From Candidatus Aenigmatarchaeota archaeon (GTDB lineage Archaea; Aenigmatarchaeota; Aenigmatarchaeia; GW2011-AR5; WALA01), in assembly GCA_015522745.1 (NCBI GenBank), contig WALQ01000016.1:1-12266 (forward strand): a stretch of DNA of 12,266 nt, given 5' to 3'. A model generated the notes under the pieces. That model had not been told where the DNA came from. It worked only from the letters and a program-made list of their open reading frames with translations, and searched no databases. Made by a program: the position numbers and the translations under genes. Shown here in pieces: positions 5,978 through 12,266 of the stretch. Position 1 is the stretch's first letter; the number at the start of each line of letters is the position of its first letter.

Positions 5978-6631
5978 ATGTTCATAACAAACGAGCCCGC
6001 GCTGAAGGTTGGAAAGTTCCTCATCATCTCAGATCTTCACATAGGCGTCGAGTACGAGTATTGGAAGCGTGGGTTCTTCATACCGAGCCAGGTTGATGAT
6101 CTCATTGAGCGGTCAAACGCGCTCCTGAAAAGGACGCGGGCAAGGACGCTCGTGATAAACGGCGACTTCAAGCACAACATACCGTCCATGAAATTTCAGG
6201 AAATCAAGGACCTGAAAAAGTTCGTCAGTGGGGTGAACGCCGAAGTCAAAATCATAATGGGGAATCACGATGGGGGAATACGCCGCGTCTTCGACGGCGT
6301 CGTAAACGACTTGACCGTGGGAAGCGTTTACATATGCCACGGCCACATGAAGCCGAAGCTCACGAGCAATATAAAGACAATCGTCATCGGGCACAATCAT
6401 CCGATGATAGCACTGAACGACATAGCGGGCCGTGTGTACAAGAAGGTTTGGGTCATAGGCGAGTATGAAAAGCGCAAGGTCATCGTAATGCCCGCGTTCA
6501 ATCCCATAATTGGCGGAAAGAATGTCCTTGAAAGCGGTCTTATGGGACCCATAGCGCGGCGCATGAAAAACAAAAAGGTCTATCTCCTGGGCGGGACGTA
6601 CCTGGGAACGATAGATGAGATGAGGCCTTGA
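5978..6631 (+). CDS. Calcineurin-like metallophosphoesterase (archaeal COG1407-type)
   Basis: This 217-residue protein has the full set of metallophosphoesterase motifs in order: D19-x-H21 in SDLHIG, G62-D63 in NGDFKH, G95-N-H-D98 in MGNHDGG, H121-G-H123 in CHGHMKP, and G138-H-N-H141 in GHNHP. These bind two metal ions and activate water for phosphoester cleavage. The length and the opening block with ISDLHIGVE plus a long helix are those of the archaeal ICC-like family COG1407. Its substrate is not established in that family, and the sequence does not reveal it. In bacteria and archaea, relatives often lie beside DNA-repair helicases, but no such gene is here. It is leaderless from ATG 5978. 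It ends six bases before the convergent flippase. Confidence 0.9.
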   Translation: MFITNEPALKVGKFLIISDLHIGVEYEYWKRGFFIPSQVDDLIERSNALLKRTRARTLVINGDFKHNIPSMKFQEIKDLKKFVSGVNAEVKIIMGNHDGGIRRVFDGVVNDLTVGSVYICHGHMKPKLTSNIKTIVIGHNHPMIALNDIAGRVYKKVWVIGEYEKRKVIVMPAFNPIIGGKNVLESGLMGPIARRMKNKKVYLLGGTYLGTIDEMRP

Positions 6632-6637
6632 TCACAA

Positions 6638-8125
6638 TCACAAATTCTTTCCGCGCGGCCTTGATAAAATTTTTCTTATTCTGAGAATGCGCTCTTTGCT
6701 TATCAACCCGAGGGCGTAGCATGCGAGCGCGTAAACGACGAGCGATATTGAAATCACGACGACCATCTCGGCGTAAACATTCATTGATAGCATGCGCTTC
6801 AGAACGTAAACCGACGCTGAGAACACAGCCCCCGCGACAGCGAATTTTCCGAGTGTGTCGAAGCTCATTGGAAGGGCGAGCTCACGCGCGTAAAACGAAA
6901 GAATTATGAATTCCACAACGTACGAGAGCAACGTAGCAAGGGACGCGCCGACGATCCCGTAAGGCGGTATGAGAAGCGCGTTGAGCACAACGTTTGCGCC
7001 GGCGGCTACGAGAACCGCGTTGGAAAGCTTTTTCGTGTCGCCACTCGCGCCTATGAACGTCGATATTATGACGATGTACGAGTAGAACACGGCGACGAGG
7101 GAGAGTATTTGGAGCGCCTGAGCTCCGGCGACGTAGGCGTTACCAAAAAGTATGCGTATTATGATTTTTGGGTAGAGGAGCATTGTGAACATCGCGGGAA
7201 CGACGGGGAGCATCGTTATGAGCACAGAAAACGAGAACGAGTCGCTCCACGATTTCTTGTCGCGCCTCGAAAACATTCCCGTCACAATTGGAGAAATTAT
7301 TGGCCCTATAGATGCAGCGAATTTCCACAGGTACTGAGACGTCGGCACGGCGACTTGGTAGTAGGCGACCTGCTCTAGACCTTTGAAGTAAGTGAGCATG
7401 AACGTGTCCGTCCGCGTCATTATGGTACCTCCTATGCTGGCGAAGAACACGGGCAGGGAGAAGACAAAAACTTTTTTTATGGTCTCAAAGTGTATCGACG
7501 ACGTCGAGTCGAAAACGCGCTTCTCCGTGGCGTAGTCGTAGACGATGTAGAACAGCGATGAAAGAATCGTGCTCACCAAGTACGCGTATGCAACGGACAC
7601 GGCGCTCTTCTTGAAAACGATGACGAGAATCAAAACTATGCACATAAGGAGCACTTCGCCAATGGAATAGGCGTAAATGTGCTCAAGGCCTTGGGCAAGT
7701 CCGCGGAACAAATAGTAAAATATTGCGAAAAAATCAACGATTGATAGAATGACTATGACCTGTGGCGACGGATAGTGGAAGAAACCGGAAGCGATTTCCT
7801 TCGAAAACAAAATTATGGGGCCGAGGAAAATTATGGAGAGCACAACTTTCGATATGAGCGAAATGAGAAAAATTTCTTTTATCTTCGAATAATTTTTCCT
7901 CGCCTTGTAAAACGCTGAGAAGCGTATGACCGCATATATTAAACCAAGGTCGAAGAAAATACCGACAAGCCCCATGAGGGATATGGCAGAGTACACGTAA
8001 CCGTATTCAACCTTCGGTATTGTCCGCGTGAGTATCATTCGTATTGCATATCCGAAAATGGACGCCACGAGCGTCATAAGGAAGAGTATAATCGAACCGT
8101 GGACCATCTTCGACTTGTAATTCAT
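6638..8125 (-). CDS. Wzx-like polysaccharide flippase (MOP/MATE superfamily)
   Basis: From ATG 8125 the protein has 495 residues and about 12-14 hydrophobic helices spread over its length, the layout of RfbX/Wzx O-antigen-type exporters in the MOP superfamily. The N-terminal MVHGSIILFLMTLVASIFGY, an EYGYVYSAIS-like loop and the central TRTDTFMLTYFKGLEQVAYY stretch are typical. Such proteins turn lipid-linked oligosaccharides across the membrane; AglR is a candidate counterpart in haloarchaea. An upstream in-frame start at 8227 (34 more residues) is unlikely because it would pass through the promoter region and overlap the divergent gene. ATG 8125 lies about 26 bases from the A/T block at 8146-8157. 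The tail is basic (RIRKILSRPRGKNL), as expected for a cytoplasmic end. Confidence 0.88.
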   Translation of the reverse strand: MNYKSKMVHGSIILFLMTLVASIFGYAIRMILTRTIPKVEYGYVYSAISLMGLVGIFFDLGLIYAVIRFSAFYKARKNYSKIKEIFLISLISKVVLSIIFLGPIILFSKEIASGFFHYPSPQVIVILSIVDFFAIFYYLFRGLAQGLEHIYAYSIGEVLLMCIVLILVIVFKKSAVSVAYAYLVSTILSSLFYIVYDYATEKRVFDSTSSIHFETIKKVFVFSLPVFFASIGGTIMTRTDTFMLTYFKGLEQVAYYQVAVPTSQYLWKFAASIGPIISPIVTGMFSRRDKKSWSDSFSFSVLITMLPVVPAMFTMLLYPKIIIRILFGNAYVAGAQALQILSLVAVFYSYIVIISTFIGASGDTKKLSNAVLVAAGANVVLNALLIPPYGIVGASLATLLSYVVEFIILSFYARELALPMSFDTLGKFAVAGAVFSASVYVLKRMLSMNVYAEMVVVISISLVVYALACYALGLISKERILRIRKILSRPRGKNL

Positions 8126-8145
8126 GATTAAACATCTGAATAAGA

Positions 8146-8157
8146 TTTTAAATATTT
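8146..8157. promoter_or_regulatory. Shared TATA-like block between flippase and UPF0104 genes
   Basis: TTTTAAATATTT is nearly palindromic and is the only strong A/T block between ATG 8125 (minus) and ATG 8175 (plus). Its centre is about 26 bases from the former and 24-25 from the latter, so it can serve leaderless transcripts both ways. Confidence 0.55.
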
Positions 8158-8174
8158 GAGTGAAAATTAGTGTC

Positions 8175-9068
8175 ATGAAAAAGGAATACTTTTCCATTTT
8201 TGCCCTTTTGGCTTTTTTCGCCGTCATGATTTACATAATAAAGCCCGGGACACTCGTTGAAATCTTCGAGAGTTCAAATAAGCTCTTTCTCATTCTCGCC
8301 CTCGTATCAGAAATTATCGCCCTTCTCATAAGGACGTGGAGATTGAAAACGCTCCTGGGAAAGGTGAACCTCTACGATTTGTTCAAGGTTGAGATGATTG
8401 GCCTTGCGACGAACGGATTCAGCCCGTTCAAGAGCGGCGACGCGTTCAAGGCGTACCTGATAAAGAGAAAGTTCGGAATCCCCATGTCGCGGGGTATAGC
8501 GCGCATAATGTGGGAGGAGATGACGAATTTCATAGCGTACATAATCGTCTCCCTCTGGGCTGTGTTTTTCATTCCGAGGAAGTTCAAGACGTTCTTCTTC
8601 ATAGCGTCCATAGTGTTCGCAATTCTCATAATTTACGCGGTTGACCTCATATACTCGAAGAGGGGACGCATAAAAATAGCAAACTTCATGAGCAGGTTCA
8701 TAAAAAGAAAGAATGTTGATGCGTTCTTCAAGTCCGGCCAGATAAGCAGAAGGAAGTTCCTCGGCATAATGTCAATCGCCATACTCATGTCGTTTGTTGA
8801 CGGAACTACTTTCTTCCTCATACTCAAGGCATTCTCCATAAACGTTTCGTGGATATACGCTGTTTCGGCGTTCTGCGCATCCATGATAATCGGCTCTGCA
8901 GTTCTTTTCCTCCCGGCTGGCATAGGTTCGATAGACGGCGTCCTGTTTGCGATGTTCTCGTTTGCGAATCTCAAGGTCGTTATGACGGTGATACTAACGT
9001 ACAGAATCGTGACGCTCTGGTTCGTCGGGCTTCTCGGAATAACATTCTACTTCTTGTCGCGCATGTAA
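8175..9068 (+). CDS. UPF0104 / lysylphosphatidylglycerol synthase-type flippase-like membrane protein
   Basis: From ATG 8175 this is a 297-residue membrane protein with about seven or eight hydrophobic helices. Diagnostic pieces are IALLIRTWRLKTLLG near the first third, GLATNGFSPFKSGDAFKAYL (the N-x-x-x-P-x-R/K-x-G-D/E region) and, near the C-terminus, FLPAGIGSIDG, a variant of the P-G-G-x-G-x-x-E/D motif of the UPF0104 (LPG_synthase_TM) family. The same domain forms the C-terminus of haloarchaeal AglD and relates to the transmembrane part of MprF, which flips lipids. A role in moving a lipid-linked sugar or polar lipid is inferred. A GTG at 8160 would add five residues, but the A/T block favours a leaderless start at 8175. 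The 3' end overlaps the convergent glycosyltransferase by 22 bases. Confidence 0.83.
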   Translation: MKKEYFSIFALLAFFAVMIYIIKPGTLVEIFESSNKLFLILALVSEIIALLIRTWRLKTLLGKVNLYDLFKVEMIGLATNGFSPFKSGDAFKAYLIKRKFGIPMSRGIARIMWEEMTNFIAYIIVSLWAVFFIPRKFKTFFFIASIVFAILIIYAVDLIYSKRGRIKIANFMSRFIKRKNVDAFFKSGQISRRKFLGIMSIAILMSFVDGTTFFLILKAFSINVSWIYAVSAFCASMIIGSAVLFLPAGIGSIDGVLFAMFSFANLKVVMTVILTYRIVTLWFVGLLGITFYFLSRM

Positions 9069-10075
9069 ACGCGCTCTATTTGCTTGACTACGTTGTCCCA
9101 CGAGAACGGACGCGCCGCACCGCGCAAGCGAGCTCGGCTGACTTTCCACAACATCGCGCGTTCAATTCCACGGCGAATATCATTGTCGAAAATTGCGTTC
9201 CCTTCGCAGAAATCGTATGCCGGAAGTGGGCGCGCAACAACTTTGCACCCGGATGCAAGCGCTTCCAAAATGACTATGCCGAAGCCTTCGACCATAGATG
9301 GGTTCACGAAAATGTCCGCGCGGGCGAGCTCATCTATCTTCCTCTCCTCAGGGACGAATCCGAGGAACTCGGCGTCAACACCGAGGCGCTTTGCGAGTTT
9401 TGTCAAACTCTCCATCTCTTCCCCCTGGCCGATTATCTTGAGCTTGTAATCGAGGCCGCGCACTGCGCGTATCAAGTCGTCAACGTGCTTGTACTTCACG
9501 AGGCGCCCGATGTAAAGTATCGTCTTCTCCTTCCGCTTGATTTTGTACTTCTCGAAGTCTATGCCGTTTGGAACTATTGTCGAGCTCACGCCGAAGAATT
9601 TGAGCTTCCGCTGCGTGGACGCGCTCGGGACTATGACGTCGTCGTAAGGCATTCGCACCCAGAGAAATTCAAGAACGCGCCCGAAAAGCGACGATGGAAA
9701 CGCGTAGTACCTCCCCCAATCGTTTATGTACAGGTCGTGGAACGTCGCGACTATCTTTCCGTTCCTCCGGGACAACTCTTCGCACATTCCGTAGAGGGCG
9801 CTTATCCCCTGGTTGACGTGGACAACGTCGAAACCGCGCACTTTCGGAAACATCATCGGAACGCTCAGGAGCTTGAAGAATGAGCGACCGTTCATCGGAT
9901 GCACGGCCCCGAAGCGATGGACATGAACGTTTGGGAGCTCCGTTGGAAGAGTCCGCAGCGTGAACACGTGGACGTCGTGGCGGCGCGCGAGACGCTTCGC
10001 AATCTCGTAAAATTGGCGTTCTCCTCCACCGAGAAGGTAGGGATAAAACAAATCCGTCATGAGCGCGATTTTCAT
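9047..10075 (-). CDS. GT4-family glycosyltransferase
   Basis: This 342-residue GT-B enzyme transfers a sugar from a nucleotide donor with retention of configuration. The N-terminal domain starts MKIALMTDLFYPYLLGGGER, with the glycine-rich acceptor loop GGGE (16-19). The C-terminal domain holds the IGRLVKYKH donor-phosphate site (R191, K196), the GQGEEMESL turn and the E-x7-E motif E263-E271 in VEGFGIVILEALASG. There is no signal peptide or strong membrane helix, so it acts at the cytoplasmic face. Sugar and acceptor are unknown; the neighbours suggest a lipid-linked glycan. An A/T box at 10097-10103 (minus TTTATAT), 25 bases before ATG 10075, gives it a likely leaderless promoter of its own even though the methyltransferase lies 65 bases upstream on the same strand. 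Confidence 0.93.
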   Translation of the reverse strand: MKIALMTDLFYPYLLGGGERQFYEIAKRLARRHDVHVFTLRTLPTELPNVHVHRFGAVHPMNGRSFFKLLSVPMMFPKVRGFDVVHVNQGISALYGMCEELSRRNGKIVATFHDLYINDWGRYYAFPSSLFGRVLEFLWVRMPYDDVIVPSASTQRKLKFFGVSSTIVPNGIDFEKYKIKRKEKTILYIGRLVKYKHVDDLIRAVRGLDYKLKIIGQGEEMESLTKLAKRLGVDAEFLGFVPEERKIDELARADIFVNPSMVEGFGIVILEALASGCKVVARPLPAYDFCEGNAIFDNDIRRGIERAMLWKVSRARLRGAARPFSWDNVVKQIERVYMRDKK

Positions 10076-10096
10076 AAGGATAATTGAACGAGAAAA

Positions 10097-10125
10097 ATAT
10101 AAATCTGATGAAAATGATTTTTCAT
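10097..10125 (-). promoter_or_regulatory. Glycosyltransferase promoter with adjacent inverted repeat
   Basis: Minus-strand TTTATAT (10097-10103) is 25 bases upstream of ATG 10075. Directly behind it lies a perfect 7-base inverted repeat, ATGAAAA (10108-10114) and TTTTCAT (10119-10125), loop TGAT. It could be a repressor or activator half-site pair or a 3' end hairpin of the upstream gene; it may also be chance in A/T-rich DNA. Confidence 0.4.
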
Positions 10126-10140
10126 TTCAGAAACGTCCGA

Positions 10141-10821
10141 TTATTGAACGTCTTTGACTTTTTTCGCGACGACTATGAACGAGTTTGCAAAATTTTTCAG
10201 CACGGGAAGGGACGCCGGGTAGGAGAGAACTTTCTTGACTCCGTATCCAACGCGGGGGAGGTGTATGTAGTCGCCGTACGATTTGAGTATTTTGAATCCA
10301 TGTTCGCGAATCTGCTCGTACAAGACATGGCCAGTGTAGTATCTGACATGTCCCGCGTCATTGTGCTCGTAGTCGTACCCGAGGAGAGGTGGCTGAGCTC
10401 CGAAAAAGAGAGCGACTCTCCGCGTGAGCGACGCCATGTTCGGAGTTGTGAGAACGAGCACACCGCCCTGCTTCATAACGCGGTTTATCTCACGGAGGAA
10501 CAAGGACGTGTCAAGAACGTGTTCTATGACTTCGCTCGTGTAAACGTAATCAAACGATCCGTCCTTGAACGGAAGCCCGTTGTCGAGATTGTTCACGACG
10601 ACTTTGAGGTCGCGCGGTATTGCGCGCGATATGTCAACCCCGAAGACGTCCCAACCGAGTTTCGCGAGCTCCCTTATGAATCCGCCATCGGAGCAGCCAA
10701 CATCAAGTATTCGCCCCGGCGGAAGCGATTTAAGAATGTTAAATGACTTGAACACGCGCGGCTCTTTGAATGGGACGTGAAAGTTTCCAAAAATCTTCCT
10801 GTTGTACTCACTCTGTTTCAT
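10141..10821 (-). CDS. Class I SAM-dependent methyltransferase
   Basis: This 226-residue soluble enzyme has motif I at 38-49 (ILDVGCSDGGFI), the acidic residue of motif II in VFGVDIS (D63), the SEVIEHVLDT block (96-105) and the motif III-like strand VLVLTTPNMASL, all typical of Methyltransf_11/23 proteins. The H/D-rich stretch YDYEHNDAGHVRYYT after residue 148 is common in glycan and LPS-type methyltransferases; this hints at sugar methylation but does not prove it. The ATG overlaps the end of the oligosaccharyltransferase reading frame by 14 bases, with AAGGTAGAG upstream, so the two are probably translated from one message by coupling. The SEVIEHVLDT block closely resembles that of the methyltransferase at the left edge, suggesting paralogues or related function. 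Confidence 0.9.
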   Translation of the reverse strand: MKQSEYNRKIFGNFHVPFKEPRVFKSFNILKSLPPGRILDVGCSDGGFIRELAKLGWDVFGVDISRAIPRDLKVVVNNLDNGLPFKDGSFDYVYTSEVIEHVLDTSLFLREINRVMKQGGVLVLTTPNMASLTRRVALFFGAQPPLLGYDYEHNDAGHVRYYTGHVLYEQIREHGFKILKSYGDYIHLPRVGYGVKKVLSYPASLPVLKNFANSFIVVAKKVKDVQ

Positions 10822-11872
10822 TAAACTCTACCTTGAAGAGCTTGACTTCGCCACCGAAGTTCTTCACGAGCTTGAAGTGCTTGAGCCCGAGCCCATTGAA
10901 GAAGTACATTTTCGTGAACAGGGAATTCTCAAGATTCTTCGGTATGTAAAACGCGTAATTCATTCCCGGCGTCACGTAAAGCATCCCGTCAAAAGACGCG
11001 TTGTTGAATCCAAGCATCCTCGGAATGCCGTTCTCAAAGTAAAATATTTCGGACATCTTCATCACGTACTGTCCGTTCCCTTGGATTAGATACGGCACGG
11101 CCGTTCCGTTGTTCTCTATTACCATGAAAACGTTTCCGAATATGTACTCCGTTCCATTGCCGCTCATGAGCGGGCGCTTCGAAGTCAACGGGACGTAGTA
11201 GTAGTTGTCCATCGGGTTCTTGTCGCCGCTGTGCGTCTTCGGCGTCCAAGTTGAGAAGTAAACCCACCAGTGTGATTTTCCTATGAGGTCAGACGACGCT
11301 ATGAAGTACATGGACGAGCAGTTCGGCATCTCGTAGTATTTCAAAATTTTCAGCGCCTTGGTTTCGTTGTCCGTGTAAAGCACGGTGGCTATGTCCTGTA
11401 TGCGGCTTCGGACAATCGTCCGCCCGCTGACGTTCTCAATGAGCTTTGCGTTTTGGCTCGCGCCATCAAAGACGACGGGGCGCTGCGCAATTCCCGTTAT
11501 GAAGTGCCCCGGGTCCCAGTACGTCGCAATCACAGAGCAATTTGGCGTGTTGTTGCGTATCCAGTTCAGCGCGTTCCACCAGTTGTTGTCGAGAACGGGC
11601 GGCTGGCTTATGGATGTCGCGTAGCTCACCATGAACTCCGAGAACACCACTATGAAAACGAGCGACAGCGTTACTTCGGCGACTGCTATCTTCGTCGGTG
11701 ATGAGAATTTGAAGTAGAAGTAAAGCGACGCAATCAGGTACAGGCCGTAAATGATGTACAGTGAGTACTTCACTCTCGATGTTATGAAGTTTAGATACCT
11801 GTAAATGAGGTACAGTCCTATCAAAAACGACACGCCGAAGGACGCGTAAAATTTGTTTTCATTCGAAAGCAT
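10808..11872 (-). CDS. aglB: Oligosaccharyltransferase AglB/STT3, C-terminal piece (WWDYG-like and DK motifs)
   Basis: From ATG 11872 the piece has 354 residues (358 if GTG 11884 is used; numbering here is from the GTG). Three membrane helices (about 12-31, 40-58 and 66-86) precede an extracellular domain. Around 102-144 it reads like STT3: WWNALNWIRNNTPN, then YWDPG at 122-126 in the place of the catalytic WWDYG, then GIAQRPVVFDGASQ. SDLIGK (D199, K203) followed by SHWW fits the archaeal DK motif that helps recognise the +2 Ser/Thr of the sequon. Together they identify the C-terminal part of the GT66 enzyme that moves lipid-linked glycan to Asn. It overlaps the upstream piece by 14 bases in another frame. 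GGTGAGG, six bases before ATG 11872, is a usable ribosome binding site. A split gene and a frameshifted single gene both remain possible. Confidence 0.82.
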   Translation of the reverse strand: MLSNENKFYASFGVSFLIGLYLIYRYLNFITSRVKYSLYIIYGLYLIASLYFYFKFSSPTKIAVAEVTLSLVFIVVFSEFMVSYATSISQPPVLDNNWWNALNWIRNNTPNCSVIATYWDPGHFITGIAQRPVVFDGASQNAKLIENVSGRTIVRSRIQDIATVLYTDNETKALKILKYYEMPNCSSMYFIASSDLIGKSHWWVYFSTWTPKTHSGDKNPMDNYYYVPLTSKRPLMSGNGTEYIFGNVFMVIENNGTAVPYLIQGNGQYVMKMSEIFYFENGIPRMLGFNNASFDGMLYVTPGMNYAFYIPKNLENSLFTKMYFFNGLGLKHFKLVKNFGGEVKLFKVEFNETE

Positions 11873-12266
11873 GTTTATCCTCACCCAGCAAAAGCCTGAA
11901 TATTTTAGACAGTATTATTCCCGACCCCAGAGTTATGGGCATTGCGAGAAGTATTGTAAATCTTACTGCGGTTATTGAGGCGTACATCGTCACAACAAGC
12001 CATGAAATCAGTATTGAAATCGTGTCTATGTGTTTCCCGTACTTGACGTACGCAACGAAGAGATAAATTATAGCAAGGAACGTCAGGAAGAACATCGTCG
12101 GGTCCATCCCTATTATTTTTCCCACGCCGCCGGGGGACATCATCTCGGCAACGCTGACGTAAACGTTCGGGAATTGACCTTCCTCGCCCTTTATGCCACC
12201 GGACGACGAGAATATGCTTATCGTCCTGAACGGGGACATGATCGTCGACGAAATTATCCTCGTCCC
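11859..12266 (-). CDS. aglB: Oligosaccharyltransferase AglB/STT3, membrane piece (runs off right edge)
   Basis: The frame is open from the right edge: nine codons precede the first in-window ATG at 12239, so that ATG is probably internal and about 135 codons are visible. VYVSVAEMMSPGGVG matches the SVSE/TIXE motif of external loop 5 in STT3 enzymes, whose glutamate takes part in binding metal and acceptor Asn. Three hydrophobic helices follow (about MFFLTFLAIIYLFVAYV, ISILISWLVVTMYASI and FTILLAMPITLGSGIIL), with an arginine in SITAVRF at the spot where the family carries one. The frame stops at 11859-11861, inside the C-terminal piece. The missing part beyond the edge should include the N-terminal DXD loops. 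The family call rests on loop 5, the helix order and the fitting downstream piece. Confidence 0.78.
   Translation of the reverse strand, partial: GTRIISSTIMSPFRTISIFSSSGGIKGEEGQFPNVYVSVAEMMSPGGVGKIIGMDPTMFFLTFLAIIYLFVAYVKYGKHIDTISILISWLVVTMYASITAVRFTILLAMPITLGSGIILSKIFRLLLGEDKHAFE

Noticed and set aside
8126..8227. Extended flippase start adding 34 residues
   Set aside because: It would cross the shared A/T promoter block and overlap the divergent gene by 53 bases or more; the added sequence does not resemble the family's N-terminus.
8849..9883. A long plus-strand open frame of 344 codons
   Set aside because: It lies antisense to the GT4 glycosyltransferase, whose motifs are unmistakable, and its translation has no family features.
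10084..10746. A plus-strand open frame of 220 codons
   Set aside because: It is antisense to the class I methyltransferase with clear SAM motifs. Biased codon use leaves the opposite strand open.
1..12266. Search for CRISPR arrays, insertion-sequence ends, transposases, integrases and attachment sites
   Set aside because: No regularly spaced repeats, transposase motifs or duplicated tRNA 3' ends were seen. The tRNA-Ser end is not repeated as a visible att site within the window.

Overview
The window is archaeal. It carries a ribosomal protein L10e gene, an unspliced tRNA-Ser(GCT) without an encoded CCA, a small PRC-barrel protein, a pilin with a class III signal peptide, and two pieces of an AglB/STT3-type oligosaccharyltransferase. 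Many genes have A/T-rich TATA-like boxes about 25 bases before the start codon, the usual signature of leaderless archaeal transcripts. The short pilin type and the compact packing would suit a DPANN-like or other uncultivated euryarchaeal lineage, but the phylum cannot be fixed from this sequence alone. GC content is about 55% where I counted it (361-540), but only about 26% in the first 344 bases.

Layout: (1) 1-1268, minus strand: a sugar-nucleotide epimerase/dehydratase followed by an AT-rich methyltransferase that runs off the left edge. (2) 1321-3376: an M20C dipeptidase (PepD) on plus, converging on L10e on minus, then tRNA-Ser(GCT) on plus. (3) 3377-5633, plus strand: a 271-base gap, a PRC-barrel protein, a helix-turn-helix protein, a type IV pilin-like protein and a secreted or membrane-anchored protein of unknown family. 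(4) 5584-6631: a small two-helix membrane protein (minus) divergent from a metallophosphoesterase (plus). (5) 6638-12266: an envelope glycan block with a Wzx-like flippase (minus), a UPF0104/AglD-C-like membrane protein (plus), a GT4 glycosyltransferase (minus), a class I methyltransferase (minus) and the oligosaccharyltransferase in two overlapping frames (minus, open at the right edge).

How it fits together: the epimerase could supply a sugar nucleotide, the GT4 enzyme and methyltransferases could build and trim a lipid-linked glycan, the flippase and perhaps the UPF0104 protein could move lipid-linked sugar, and the oligosaccharyltransferase would transfer the glycan to Asn in N-X-S/T sequons. 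The pilin and the neighbouring secreted protein carry such sequons and are natural candidate substrates. This chain is inferred from families and proximity.

The most unusual points are the oligosaccharyltransferase split between its EL5 glutamate motif and its WWDYG-type motif (which reads YWDPG here), the abrupt AT-rich methyltransferase joined by a 1-base overlap to a GC-rich epimerase gene, and short divergent spacers in which one A/T block sits at leaderless distance from both start codons.
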